DNA of 64,000 nt from the NCBI RefSeq assembly GCF_040222385.1, contig NZ_JAVKDF010000056.1, positions 177,079 through 241,078 on the forward strand. The letters are read 5' to 3'. The notes under the pieces were generated by a model. The model was not told the origin of the DNA and ran no database searches. It was given only the letters and a program-made list of their open reading frames with translations. Origin of the DNA: Imperialibacter sp040222385 (lineage in GTDB: Bacteria > Bacteroidota > Bacteroidia > Cytophagales > Cyclobacteriaceae). The first letter of the stretch is position 1. Each line of letters starts with the position of its first letter. Positions 8,224-17,674 of this stretch are shown piece by piece. The position numbers were made by a program, and so were the translations under genes.

Positions 8224-9540
8224 ATGCTAAAACCTGTAAAATTCTCTCCTTTCAAGGAAAAAAGCAGACACCTAACCCGCACCTTTTGTCTATCCCTCGT
8301 TGCATTAATATTCTCCGCTGCTGTAGCGTTTGCTCAGGACGGTGAAGCTGCATCAGGCGGAGCGGACGATGGCATTCCTTCTGACCCGGCGGTTATCTCA
8401 GCCGGAGAAGCATTATTCAAACAAAACTGTACAGTGTGCCACGCAATAAATGATCGGGTTGTGGGCCCGGCCTTGCGTGATATTCACACTCGCAGACCTT
8501 TGCCATGGATTATCAGCTTCGTACAGAACTCCCAAAAGGTAATCCAAAGCGGCGACGACTATGCCGTTAAGCTTTACAATGAGTACAACAAGACTCAAAT
8601 GACCTCGTTTGATTTCTCAAACGAAGAAATCTTATCAGTTGTTGCTTATTTGAAGGCGGAATCTACAAAACCGGCTGAAACAGCTGACCCTACCACTACT
8701 ACGGCCGACGGTCAGGCAGCTCAGGGAGGTGGTTCAGGCGTTCCATCAGAGTATATCAACATTATATTAATAGGCCTTCTGGTAGTGTTGGCTTTGATCC
8801 TATTGGTACTTGTGCTGATAGTTTCAGTTTTAACAAAATACCTTGCTCAAAAGGATGACCTGGATGAAGCGGACAAAGACGTCGTTCAGAACAGGTTCGA
8901 CCTGGGTAAGACCCTCAAAGGAAACACCTTCATGGGCTTTGCTGTATTTATTTTCACAGCCATTGTGCTTAAGAGTGTTATCGACGGTCTGTTCACTGTC
9001 GGAGTGCAGCAAGGATACCAGCCTGCGCAACCTATTGCATTCTCTCATAAGCTGCACGCAGGTCAAATGGAAATTGACTGCAACTATTGCCACACAGGGG
9101 TGAGAACCAGCAAGTCAGCCAACATCCCATCGCCCAATATTTGTATGAATTGCCATACAGTGATTCAAAACGTGGGAGGTCAAACAGGCATGTCTCCAGA
9201 AATTCAAAAAATATACAATGCTATTGATAACAATCAGCCGATCGAATGGGTGAGGGTGCACAACCTGCCCGACCTGGCGTATTTCAATCATTCGCAGCAC
9301 GTGAAGGTAGGAGGGCTTGAATGCCAGACTTGCCATGGAGAGATTCAGGAAATGGACGTAGTGTACCAGTTCGCTCCGTTAACAATGGGCTGGTGTATCA
9401 ACTGCCATAGAGAAACACAAATAAATACCAAGGATAACGCTTATTATGACAAACTAGTGGAGCTCCACGAAAAGAAGAGCAAAAAGCCAATGACCGTCGA
9501 AGACAACGGTGGTTTGGAGTGTGCTAAGTGTCATTATTAA
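8224..9540 (+). CDS. actA: Alternative complex III multiheme cytochrome c subunit ActA
   Basis: This 438-residue protein has an N-terminal hydrophobic segment (residues 21-37), a monoheme cytochrome c domain with CTVCH at 69-73, two membrane segments near 175-200 and 235-255, and a C-terminal pentaheme domain. The pentaheme motifs are CNYCH (286), CMNCH (307), CQTCH (367), CINCH (391) and CAKCH (433). ActA passes electrons from the quinol-oxidising core of alternative complex III toward a cytochrome c or directly to the oxidase. Six heme motifs in one chain are one more than the core pentaheme ActA, because of the fused N-terminal monoheme domain. It is first in the operon, behind a consensus promoter. 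Confidence 0.92.
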   Translation: MLKPVKFSPFKEKSRHLTRTFCLSLVALIFSAAVAFAQDGEAASGGADDGIPSDPAVISAGEALFKQNCTVCHAINDRVVGPALRDIHTRRPLPWIISFVQNSQKVIQSGDDYAVKLYNEYNKTQMTSFDFSNEEILSVVAYLKAESTKPAETADPTTTTADGQAAQGGGSGVPSEYINIILIGLLVVLALILLVLVLIVSVLTKYLAQKDDLDEADKDVVQNRFDLGKTLKGNTFMGFAVFIFTAIVLKSVIDGLFTVGVQQGYQPAQPIAFSHKLHAGQMEIDCNYCHTGVRTSKSANIPSPNICMNCHTVIQNVGGQTGMSPEIQKIYNAIDNNQPIEWVRVHNLPDLAYFNHSQHVKVGGLECQTCHGEIQEMDVVYQFAPLTMGWCINCHRETQINTKDNAYYDKLVELHEKKSKKPMTVEDNGGLECAKCHY

Positions 9541-9565
9541 TTGAAAAATCATCTCCTGGGACAAC

Positions 9566-12500
9566 ATGAAAGAAAATACTAAAATATATTGGAAGGGAAT
9601 TGAGCAACTGAAGAACGACCCTGAGTTCGTTAAGAATGCTGACAAAGAATTTCCAGAATATCTCCCAATTAGTGAAAATGAAAATGGAAACTCACGCCGT
9701 GATTTCCTGAAATTGATGGGATTTGGAGTCGCCGCCGTTTCTTTGGCAGCTTGCGAGGCTCCGATAAGGAAGGCGATACCCTACCTTAATAAACCAGTAG
9801 ATGTCGACCCTAGTGTTGCCAACTACTATGCTTCTACTTACATCAATGGTAGCGACTACTGTAGTGTGGTAGTTAAAACAAGAGAGGGTAGGCCTATCAA
9901 AATTGAAGGTAATAAGCTTTCGAAATTCTCAGGCGGGGGAACAACTGCTCAGGTAGAAGCAAGTGTGCTTTCTCTTTACGACAAGCAGAGGCTGCAAAAC
10001 CCGATGAAAGCTGGTGCAGCTGTCACCTGGGATGCGCTTGATGCCGAGGTAAAATCCAAACTAGGAGAGATTGCTGCGGCTGGCGGGCAAATTAAAATCG
10101 TTACACATAGTATCGTAAGCCCTTCAACAAAGAAGGCCATTGCTAAATTTATAGCAGCTTACCCAAGTACTCAGGTAATTACCTACGATGCGTCGTCTTA
10201 TAGCGGAGCGTTGAATGCTAATCTTTCATCATTTGGTATTCGTGCGTTGCCGTCCTACAACTTTAATAAATCAAAGACCACTGTTTCCTTTGGAGCAGAT
10301 TTCCTGGGAACATGGTTGAATCCGGTGGCTTTTTCGAAGCAATTTGCTGAGACCAGGAAACTTGGGCCTAAGAAGAAAGAAATGTCAAGGCTTTATAGCT
10401 TTGAATCAAACCTTTCCCTTACAGGAGCAAACGCTGACTACAGGTCGCCTATCCGTCCTTCAGAGGTTGGTCTTTATATAGGCAACCTTTACAACCTTAT
10501 TGCCGCTAAGGCAGGGGCACCTGCTATTTCGGTAGCAAAGATTGATGATACAGCTATTTTGACCAAAGCAGCCAACGATCTTTGGGCTAGCAAGGGAGCC
10601 TCGATTGTGGTGTCGGGCGAAAATGACATCAGTGTTCAGACTGTTGTCAACGCAATCAACAACCTACTTGGCAACTACGGAAGCACGCTCAGCTGGGATG
10701 CTCCCGTGATGACCAAACAGGGAGACGACGCTATGATGGATGTCTTCGTTACCGACCTGTCTCAGGGATTGGTGAGCGGCGTTATCTTCTTCAATTGTAA
10801 CCCGGTATACGACCACCCTAAAGGTGCAGTAATTGGTTCGAGCCTTTCTAAGGCCAAGTTTACGCTGTCGACTTCCGACAGAGTAGACGAAACGACCTCT
10901 CAGGTGACTTATGTAGCTCCTGATAACCACTACCTGGAATCATGGAACGATGCTGAGCCAGCTAAAGGGCAGTATAGCCTTTCGCAGCCGGCCATCAGCA
11001 ATATATTCAACACCCGTCAGGCACAACAGTCTTTCTTAACCTGGGGCAATGTATCCACTTCTTACTTTGATTTCATAAAGGAAAATTGGAAGGAGACGCA
11101 TTTTGCCAGCCAAACCGAGATTGGCGATTTCCAGACTTTCTGGGATCAGTGCCTATATAATGGCGTGTTTGAGGGTGATGCAACCTCTACAATGAGTGCT
11201 GTTGAGTTTTCAGGCGATGCCAATGCTGCTGCTACTAAAATAGCTGGCAAATACAAGAAAGGCACTGGTTTAGAGCTCGTAACTTATGAAAGTATAGCGA
11301 TAGGTGCTGGCGAGCAGGCCAACAACCCGTGGTTGCAGGAGATGCCCGATCCACTTTCTAAGGTTTGTTGGGAAAACTACATCAGCATGTCTCAATCTAC
11401 TGCCAACGAATTGGGCATAGAGATGAAGGAAGGTTTTACCACGAAGGTAAATGTGAAAGCTGGGATAGCCACGGTGACATTGCCAGTAGTGGTTCAGCCA
11501 GGCCAGGCAGCTGGCACTGTAGGGGTGGCCCTTGGCTATGGCCGTACGAAAGCAGGCAAAGTAGCTGATGGTGTTGGGGTGAATGCCTTTGCATTGTTGA
11601 GCTCAAATAGTGAAGGAATCGTTTATTCTGTGGCTGGCGTAACCATCGAGCCAACAGGAGAAAGCTATAGAATTGCGCAGACACAAACGCACCAGACTTT
11701 TATGGGGCGTGAGACAGTTATTCAGGAAGCTACACTAGCTGAATACAAAGCAGATGCTTCTGCCGGCCGTTACAAGCCAATGATATCGAGCTATTCAGGC
11801 CCTAAGAAACCTAATGCGGTATCTCTTTGGAAAGGCCATGAATACAACAACCACCATTGGGGCATGGTGATTGACCTCAACTCTTGTACTGGCTGTGCTG
11901 CTTGTTCAGTGGCTTGCCAGGTGGAGAACAATATTCCGGTTGTTGGAAAAGAAGAAGTTGTCAACCGTCGTGAAATGGCATGGTTGAGAATCGACAGGTA
12001 CTACAGCAGCCAGGGAAACAAAGATGACAAGTCGATGGAAGGCTTGAGCATGCTGGAAAAAGCATCTGAAAACCCTGAAGTAACCTTCCAGCCAATGATG
12101 TGTCAGCAGTGTAACAACGCTCCTTGTGAGACTGTTTGTCCTGTTGCTGCCACTACTCACAGCACTGAAGGTCTCAACCAAATGACTTACAACCGTTGTA
12201 TCGGCACAAGATATTGCGCCAACAACTGTCCTTTCAAAGTACGTCGCTTTAACTGGTTCAAGTACCACGACAACCGTCAGTTCCCTGATAACACTGCCAT
12301 GAACAATGAGCTTGGTAAAATGGTGTTGAACCCTGACGTGGTGGTTAGAGCACGTGGTGTAATGGAAAAATGTTCTTTCTGCGTGCAAAGAATTCAGACT
12401 GGTAAGCTAAACGCCAAGAAGCAAGGCCGACGCCCCGTTGATGGAGAGATTTCAACAGCTTGCGCTACTGCATGTCCTACGGAAGCCATCGTATTTGGTG

Positions 12501-12679
12501 ATATGAAAGACTCTAACAGCAGAATATCTCAGCTACTTCGTCTTTCTGCTACTGAAGAAGGAGACACTGAAGTGAAAGAAGAAAGAGCTTACAATGTGCT
12601 CGAGGAAATCGGCGTGAAACCAAATGTTTGGTATTTCACCAAGATTAGAAATAAAGAATTAACTGATAATCAAGCCTAA
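9566..12679 (+). CDS. actB: Alternative complex III molybdopterin-like/iron-sulfur subunit ActB
   Basis: This is a 1037-residue fusion of a molybdopterin-oxidoreductase-like domain with a ferredoxin-like domain. The N-terminus has a twin-arginine motif SRRDFLKLMG (RR at 44-45) followed by AAC at 61-63, so it is probably Tat-exported and lipidated. Iron-sulfur ligands occur as CTGCAACSVAC (from 774), CQQCNNAPCETVCP (from 846), CIGTRYCANNCPF (from 878), CSFC (936) and a final CATACP, as in PsrB/NrfC-type proteins with up to four clusters. The ActB family's large domain is thought not to bind Mo cofactor. It is the periplasmic electron-transfer core of the complex. Confidence 0.93.
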   Translation: MKENTKIYWKGIEQLKNDPEFVKNADKEFPEYLPISENENGNSRRDFLKLMGFGVAAVSLAACEAPIRKAIPYLNKPVDVDPSVANYYASTYINGSDYCSVVVKTREGRPIKIEGNKLSKFSGGGTTAQVEASVLSLYDKQRLQNPMKAGAAVTWDALDAEVKSKLGEIAAAGGQIKIVTHSIVSPSTKKAIAKFIAAYPSTQVITYDASSYSGALNANLSSFGIRALPSYNFNKSKTTVSFGADFLGTWLNPVAFSKQFAETRKLGPKKKEMSRLYSFESNLSLTGANADYRSPIRPSEVGLYIGNLYNLIAAKAGAPAISVAKIDDTAILTKAANDLWASKGASIVVSGENDISVQTVVNAINNLLGNYGSTLSWDAPVMTKQGDDAMMDVFVTDLSQGLVSGVIFFNCNPVYDHPKGAVIGSSLSKAKFTLSTSDRVDETTSQVTYVAPDNHYLESWNDAEPAKGQYSLSQPAISNIFNTRQAQQSFLTWGNVSTSYFDFIKENWKETHFASQTEIGDFQTFWDQCLYNGVFEGDATSTMSAVEFSGDANAAATKIAGKYKKGTGLELVTYESIAIGAGEQANNPWLQEMPDPLSKVCWENYISMSQSTANELGIEMKEGFTTKVNVKAGIATVTLPVVVQPGQAAGTVGVALGYGRTKAGKVADGVGVNAFALLSSNSEGIVYSVAGVTIEPTGESYRIAQTQTHQTFMGRETVIQEATLAEYKADASAGRYKPMISSYSGPKKPNAVSLWKGHEYNNHHWGMVIDLNSCTGCAACSVACQVENNIPVVGKEEVVNRREMAWLRIDRYYSSQGNKDDKSMEGLSMLEKASENPEVTFQPMMCQQCNNAPCETVCPVAATTHSTEGLNQMTYNRCIGTRYCANNCPFKVRRFNWFKYHDNRQFPDNTAMNNELGKMVLNPDVVVRARGVMEKCSFCVQRIQTGKLNAKKQGRRPVDGEISTACATACPTEAIVFGDMKDSNSRISQLLRLSATEEGDTEVKEERAYNVLEEIGVKPNVWYFTKIRNKELTDNQA

Positions 12680-12689
12680 GATCGATACT

Positions 12690-14057
12690 ATGCAAGCAGT
12701 AGCATCAGTAAGAAAACCTCTGGTAACCAATGGAAAGACCGTCCATGATGTTACCGAAGACATTTGCTCCAGGGTAGAGCAGAAGCCAACCAAAACGTGG
12801 ATGGTGGCCTTTACGTTTGCTTTGGCACTTCTCATCGTTGGTGGATATGCTGTTTACCGCACCGTTTGGGATGGTATAGGCATGTGGGGTCTTAACAAGA
12901 CCGTTGGTTGGGCTTGGGATATCACAAACTTCGTATGGTGGGTGGGTATTGGTCATGCAGGAACACTGATTTCTGCCATCCTCTTGCTTTTCCGTCAGAA
13001 GTGGAGAATGTCGATCAACAGAGCAGCAGAAGCGATGACTATTTTCGCTGTAATCTGTGCACTAATGTTCCCGATTTTGCACATGGGTCGTCCGTGGTTA
13101 GGAATGTACTGGGCTATCCCGCTTCCGAACACCTTCGGATCGCTGTGGGTGAACTTTAACTCACCACTACTATGGGACTTCTTCGCTATTAGTACATATT
13201 TCTCTGTATCTCTCGTTTTCTGGTACATCGGCCTTATTCCCGATTTTGCTACTATCAGAGACAGAGCCACAGGACCAATAGCGAAGGCCGTTTACGGTGC
13301 CTTGAGCTTTGCCTGGGATGGCGCCGCCAAAACATGGTCCAGATATGAGTCTGTGGCACTGATCCTTGCGGGATTGGCTACACCACTGGTACTTTCGGTT
13401 CACACTATTGTATCGTTTGACTTTGCTACCTCCGTAATACCCGGCTGGCATACCACAATTTTTCCTCCCTACTTCGTTGCAGGGGCAATCTTCTCTGGTT
13501 TTGCTATGGTGTTAACACTTCTTTTGGTTACCAGAAAGGTGTACAAACTCGAGGATTATATTACCATTGAGCACATCGAGTTGATGAACATCGTTATTAT
13601 CATCACGGGTTCTATTGTAGGTGTGGCATACATTACTGAACTTTTCATCGCCTGGTATTCAGGTGTTGAGTACGAGCAGTATGCGTTTATCAACAGGGTG
13701 TCTGGCCCTTACTGGTGGGCCTATGCTTCCATGATGACCTGTAACGTTATTTCTCCGCAGCTTTTCTGGTTCAAGAAGATTCGTACCAACCTGGCTTCCA
13801 CATTTGTGCTTTCTATTGTTGTGAACATAGGTATGTGGTTCGAGCGGTTTGTCATCATCGTTACTTCTATCCATCGTGATTATCTACCATCTAGCTGGGC
13901 AATGTTTTACCCGACCAGATACGATGTGGGTATGTATATGTTCTCCTTTGGATTTTTCTTCACAGCGTTCTTATTGTTTGCTAAGTATTTCCCGGTGATC
14001 AACATTGCTGAAGTGAAGAGCATTATTATTTCTGATTCTGAAAAAGCAAAAAAATAA
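12690..14057 (+). CDS. actC: Alternative complex III quinol-binding membrane subunit ActC (NrfD/PsrC family)
   Basis: This 455-residue polytopic membrane protein of the NrfD/PsrC family has about ten hydrophobic helices, with recognisable stretches WWVGIGHAGTLISAILLL, MFPILHMGRPWLGMYW and AYASMMTCNVISPQLFW. ActC holds the quinol site on the periplasmic side and couples oxidation to ActB. It begins 10 bases after actB. The ordering B-C-D-E-F is the standard act layout. Confidence 0.93.
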   Translation: MQAVASVRKPLVTNGKTVHDVTEDICSRVEQKPTKTWMVAFTFALALLIVGGYAVYRTVWDGIGMWGLNKTVGWAWDITNFVWWVGIGHAGTLISAILLLFRQKWRMSINRAAEAMTIFAVICALMFPILHMGRPWLGMYWAIPLPNTFGSLWVNFNSPLLWDFFAISTYFSVSLVFWYIGLIPDFATIRDRATGPIAKAVYGALSFAWDGAAKTWSRYESVALILAGLATPLVLSVHTIVSFDFATSVIPGWHTTIFPPYFVAGAIFSGFAMVLTLLLVTRKVYKLEDYITIEHIELMNIVIIITGSIVGVAYITELFIAWYSGVEYEQYAFINRVSGPYWWAYASMMTCNVISPQLFWFKKIRTNLASTFVLSIVVNIGMWFERFVIIVTSIHRDYLPSSWAMFYPTRYDVGMYMFSFGFFFTAFLLFAKYFPVINIAEVKSIIISDSEKAKK

Positions 14058-14061
14058 TCCG

Positions 14062-14586
14062 ATGTCATCAGATAGTAAATACATACTTGGGGTTTATGAC
14101 AATGAGGTGACCCTGTTGAATGCGGTTAAAGCCGTGAGGAAGGGGGGAGTTAAAATCCACGAGGTTTTCACACCTTTTCCTGTACATGGGTTGGATATCG
14201 CCCTGGGCTATAGGATGTCAAGACTTCCGATAGCTGCTTTTCTTTTCGGTTTGTTGGGCACCAGCCTTGCCCTTACAATGCAGATCGGCATGATGACAGT
14301 TGATTGGCCAATGATCATTGGTGGTAAAGACTATCTTCCATTGCCATCCTTCATCCCGGTAACTTTTGAGCTTACAGTGCTTCTGGCTTCATTTGGCATG
14401 GTTGGGACGTTCTTTGTGGTAAGTAACCTCAAACCCTGGGGAAAGCCGAAGATATTTGATATCAGAAGTACAGACGATAAACATATTATGGCCATCGATT
14501 TGTCAAAAAACAAGCTTTCAGAAGCTGATATTAAGAAAAGTCTCAAGGACAGTGGTGCTTCTGAGGTAAATGAGAAGGTATTTTAA
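14062..14586 (+). CDS. actD: Alternative complex III subunit ActD (DUF3341)
   Basis: This 174-residue protein starts with a soluble cytoplasmic domain (YILGVYDNEVTLLNAVKAVR, DUF3341 type). Two transmembrane helices follow at about residues 56-80 and 100-120, then a charged cytoplasmic tail. In alternative complex III, ActD is a structural membrane-associated subunit without cofactors. It starts 4 bases after the actC stop and its end overlaps or abuts actE, consistent with translational coupling. Confidence 0.9.
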   Translation: MSSDSKYILGVYDNEVTLLNAVKAVRKGGVKIHEVFTPFPVHGLDIALGYRMSRLPIAAFLFGLLGTSLALTMQIGMMTVDWPMIIGGKDYLPLPSFIPVTFELTVLLASFGMVGTFFVVSNLKPWGKPKIFDIRSTDDKHIMAIDLSKNKLSEADIKKSLKDSGASEVNEKVF

Positions 14587-14599
14587 AAAGACACAGGAG

Positions 14600-15229
14600 A
14601 TGATAGGAAATAATCATATTGTTAAGAAACTATTTCAACTGTCTGGGTTGCTATTGTTGGCCGGATGTGCTGCTAAGGGAGATTACCCTGGTGTCGAATA
14701 CGCCCCTCAGATGTATCATTCTGTGCCCTACGAGCAGTTATCGCAGATACAGGATGAAGAGGCCGGTAGATGGTTGACATCGCTCGACGAAGGTCCGGCT
14801 GAGTTTTATAATTCTAACCCGCTTAATCCGAGTGGCATGACAATGAGAATGCCAGTCGAAGGAACGGTTAAGAGAAATGCTAACGGTTACCTTCCCTACA
14901 GAATCCCTAAAGATTCATTTGAACTTGCTGGCAGGGTGATGAAGAATCCTTTGGATTCAACCGCTTCGGTTATTAGTGATGGCAAAGCACTTTTCCTTCG
15001 CTATTGCCGCCATTGTCATGGAGACACCGGGCAAGGTGATGGACCTGTAGGGAAAGTGTACAAGGGGGTGCTTGCTTATAACTCTGCAGCGGTAAAAGAT
15101 GCACCTGCCGGACGCATTTTCCACGTAATTACCCACGGAAAAGGAAGAATGTATGCGCACGGTTCTCAGGTAAGTGTGGAAGACAGGTGGAAAATAGTTA
15201 GGTATGTACAAACCCTTCAAAGACAATAA
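14600..15229 (+). CDS. actE: Alternative complex III monoheme cytochrome c lipoprotein ActE
   Basis: With the ATG at 14600 the protein is 209 residues and starts with a good lipoprotein signal (HIVKKLFQLSGLLLLAGC). An upstream in-frame ATG at 14570, inside actD, would add ten charged residues and is possible, but the later start gives a more normal signal peptide. One cytochrome c motif, CRHCHGDTGQGDG, lies at about 136. A late GRMYAHGSQV supplies a probable Met axial ligand. ActE is the mobile-type heme domain that delivers electrons from the complex to the oxidase. Confidence 0.9.
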   Translation: MIGNNHIVKKLFQLSGLLLLAGCAAKGDYPGVEYAPQMYHSVPYEQLSQIQDEEAGRWLTSLDEGPAEFYNSNPLNPSGMTMRMPVEGTVKRNANGYLPYRIPKDSFELAGRVMKNPLDSTASVISDGKALFLRYCRHCHGDTGQGDGPVGKVYKGVLAYNSAAVKDAPAGRIFHVITHGKGRMYAHGSQVSVEDRWKIVRYVQTLQRQ

Positions 15230-15251
15230 TTAATTCTTTAAGCCAATATCC

Positions 15252-16544
15252 ATGACTGAAGAAAGATACGAATTTACATCCACTGCTAAGAAGAGGCTAA
15301 TCATTACCCTCGTTGTAGGGCTAGCAGTACTTGCGCTAGGCATCGTTATGATGAGCTCGGGTGGGGGACATGATGCACACGGTGCAGAGACGGCTGAGGC
15401 AGCTGAAGGGGGGCATCACGCCTTTAACTGGATGCAAAGAATTTGGGCTAATTTGTGGATCAACAATGTCTTCTTTGGTGGACTTGCTCTCATTGGCGTT
15501 TTCTTTGTGGCGATTCAATATGCAGCGCAAGCAGGCTGGTCAGCCGGTATCGTAAGAATACCATTGGCATTTGGTGGCTGGTTGCCTATTGCATTTGTGT
15601 TGATGTTAGTTACCTACTTTTTAGGTGGACATGACATCTTCCATTGGGCTCACCACGATTTGTACGATCCAGCATCTCCTGATTTTGACCCTATTCTCGA
15701 TGGCAAAAAGGGTTTCTTTTACTGGCCTATGAGTGAACACCCATCGGTGCCAGTATTCTGGTTGTTTCGCCTGGTGTTTTTCTTTGGTGTTTGGTATTTT
15801 ATTTTCACTAAGATCCGTTCTCTGATGTTTCAGGAGGACGAAATGGGTGGAGACTCCTACTGGTTCAGGCTTCGCAAGCTTTCAGCCATATTTCTGGTAT
15901 TCTTTGCTTTCTCTTCTTCAATTGCTGCGTGGGACTGGGTTATGTCTATTGACCCCCACTGGTTCAGCACGATGATGGGATGGTATGCATTTGCCAGCTG
16001 GTGGGTGAGTGGCCTGGCTCTTATCACCTTCGTGGTTGTATTGCTGAAAGATAAAGGGTACCTGAAGATAGTAGATGCCAATCATTTACATGACCTCGGT
16101 AAGTTTGTGTTTGCGTTCAGTATTTTCTGGACTTATATCTGGTTTTCGCAGTTCTTCCTGATTTACTACTCTAATATTCCTGAGGAATCGATATATTTTG
16201 TGGAAAGATGGAAAAGCGGTCACTACGCACCGTTCTTTTACTTCAATCTTGCGATCAACTTCTTCTTCCCATTTCTGGTGTTAATGACCAGGGACTCTAA
16301 GAGGCATTCGAGAATACTTAAGATAGTTTGCCCGGCAGTGGTTTTCGGTCACTGGATGGACTTCTATTTGATGGTTACTCCAGGGACACTGAAGGATAAT
16401 GGTGGCTTTGGATTGGTGGAAGTAGGGATGCTGACCGTTTTCGTCGCTGCTTTCTTATATGTAGTTCTTTCAAACCTTTCTAAAGCACCATTAGTTGGTA
16501 AGAATCACCCTATGTTGCAGGAAAGCTTACATCATCATATTTAA
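15252..16544 (+). CDS. actF: Alternative complex III membrane subunit ActF
   Basis: This 430-residue polytopic protein is distantly related to ActC (NrfD-like) with about ten helices. After a first helix (residues 13-32) there is a His-rich periplasmic loop, then helices with WMQRIWANLWINNVFFGG and AWDWVMSIDPHWFSTMMGWY. ActF is the second large membrane subunit of the complex, often annotated as quinol:cytochrome c oxidoreductase quinone-binding subunit 2. It starts 22 bases after actE and is followed by coxB, fitting a physical supercomplex with the caa3 oxidase. Confidence 0.91.
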   Translation: MTEERYEFTSTAKKRLIITLVVGLAVLALGIVMMSSGGGHDAHGAETAEAAEGGHHAFNWMQRIWANLWINNVFFGGLALIGVFFVAIQYAAQAGWSAGIVRIPLAFGGWLPIAFVLMLVTYFLGGHDIFHWAHHDLYDPASPDFDPILDGKKGFFYWPMSEHPSVPVFWLFRLVFFFGVWYFIFTKIRSLMFQEDEMGGDSYWFRLRKLSAIFLVFFAFSSSIAAWDWVMSIDPHWFSTMMGWYAFASWWVSGLALITFVVVLLKDKGYLKIVDANHLHDLGKFVFAFSIFWTYIWFSQFFLIYYSNIPEESIYFVERWKSGHYAPFFYFNLAINFFFPFLVLMTRDSKRHSRILKIVCPAVVFGHWMDFYLMVTPGTLKDNGGFGLVEVGMLTVFVAAFLYVVLSNLSKAPLVGKNHPMLQESLHHHI

Positions 16545-16567
16545 CTGGAAAGGTAAAAACATCTGCT

Positions 16568-17662
16568 ATGTTCAATGCGGTAGTAATTATAGGTTTAATC
16601 TTAGTGGCAATCATCCTGTTCACATTGTTCAGGGTCAGCACACTTGTTGATGTGCTAAAAGGTAACTCTAAGAAAAAGGTTACAAAAAGTAACGGGGTAA
16701 ATGCGGGGCTGGGTATCGTATTCCTGATTGGTGGGTTACTGCTGTTCTTCATTTATTCATATACGGAGTTCGACAGATACAATCTGCCGTTGGCGTCGGA
16801 ACATGGTGCTGTAACAGATCAGCTTTTCTGGGTTACAATGGCGATAACGGGAATTGTTTTCGTTATCACCCAAATTTTACTTTTCGGTTTCGGCTGGAAG
16901 TACAGATATAAGGAGGGTAACCAGGCCTTGTTTTATCCGGATAATAATAAGCTGGAGATGATGTGGACTATTGTTCCCGCAATTGTTTTGACGCTTCTTA
17001 TTTTTTCTGGCTGGAGAGCATGGGTGAGCATTACCGACAAGGCTCCCGACGAGGCAGAAGTTGTTGAAGTCATGGGGTATCAGTTTGCCTGGTCTGTTCG
17101 CTACCCTGGCAAAGACAAGCAGCTTGGGGATTTCGATTTCCGTCTGATAGATGCTGAAAATGCTATGGGAATGGATTTCAAGGACAAAGCATCTTTTGAT
17201 GACTTTATTCCGAGAGAAATTCACGTTCCTAAAGGAAAGCCGGTGAAGTTTAATATCAGAGCGAGAGACGTGATACACAGTGTGTATGCTCCTCATTTCA
17301 GGCTACAGATGAACGCAGTACCCGGTATGCCGACTACTTTTTGGTTTACGCCAACAAAGAGCACTCAAGATATGAGGGAGGAAACTGGGAACCCGGAATT
17401 CAACTTTGAGTTGGTTTGTAATAAAATTTGCGGAAAGGGTCACTTTGCGATGAGGTACCTCATCGTTGTTGACGAGCCTGCCGATTACTATAAGTGGTAT
17501 AATGAGCAGCAGGCGTGGCTGGCTAAAAATCCATCGTATCTCTCGAGCGTTCCTCAACACTTGAAAGAGGTGGCTATAATTTCTTCTGGAATGGAAAACA
17601 ATCCAGAAGTACAGGCTGTTACTGGCCTTGAAGAAGAGGAAGAAATGGTAGGAGCATTTTAA
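16568..17662 (+). CDS. coxB: Cytochrome c oxidase subunit II
   Basis: This 364-residue protein has an N-terminal helix, two further membrane helices (around residues 52-68 and 85-110) and a periplasmic cupredoxin domain. The dinuclear CuA site is complete: an upstream His in VIHSVYAPHFR, then C284, C288, H292 and M295 in the segment CNKICGKGHFAM. It receives electrons from cytochrome c or directly from ActA/ActE and passes them to subunit I. No cytochrome c domain is fused to its C-terminus, so the act complex cytochromes probably do that job. Confidence 0.95.
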   Translation: MFNAVVIIGLILVAIILFTLFRVSTLVDVLKGNSKKKVTKSNGVNAGLGIVFLIGGLLLFFIYSYTEFDRYNLPLASEHGAVTDQLFWVTMAITGIVFVITQILLFGFGWKYRYKEGNQALFYPDNNKLEMMWTIVPAIVLTLLIFSGWRAWVSITDKAPDEAEVVEVMGYQFAWSVRYPGKDKQLGDFDFRLIDAENAMGMDFKDKASFDDFIPREIHVPKGKPVKFNIRARDVIHSVYAPHFRLQMNAVPGMPTTFWFTPTKSTQDMREETGNPEFNFELVCNKICGKGHFAMRYLIVVDEPADYYKWYNEQQAWLAKNPSYLSSVPQHLKEVAIISSGMENNPEVQAVTGLEEEEEMVGAF

Positions 17663-17674
17663 ATTAAATTTGTT

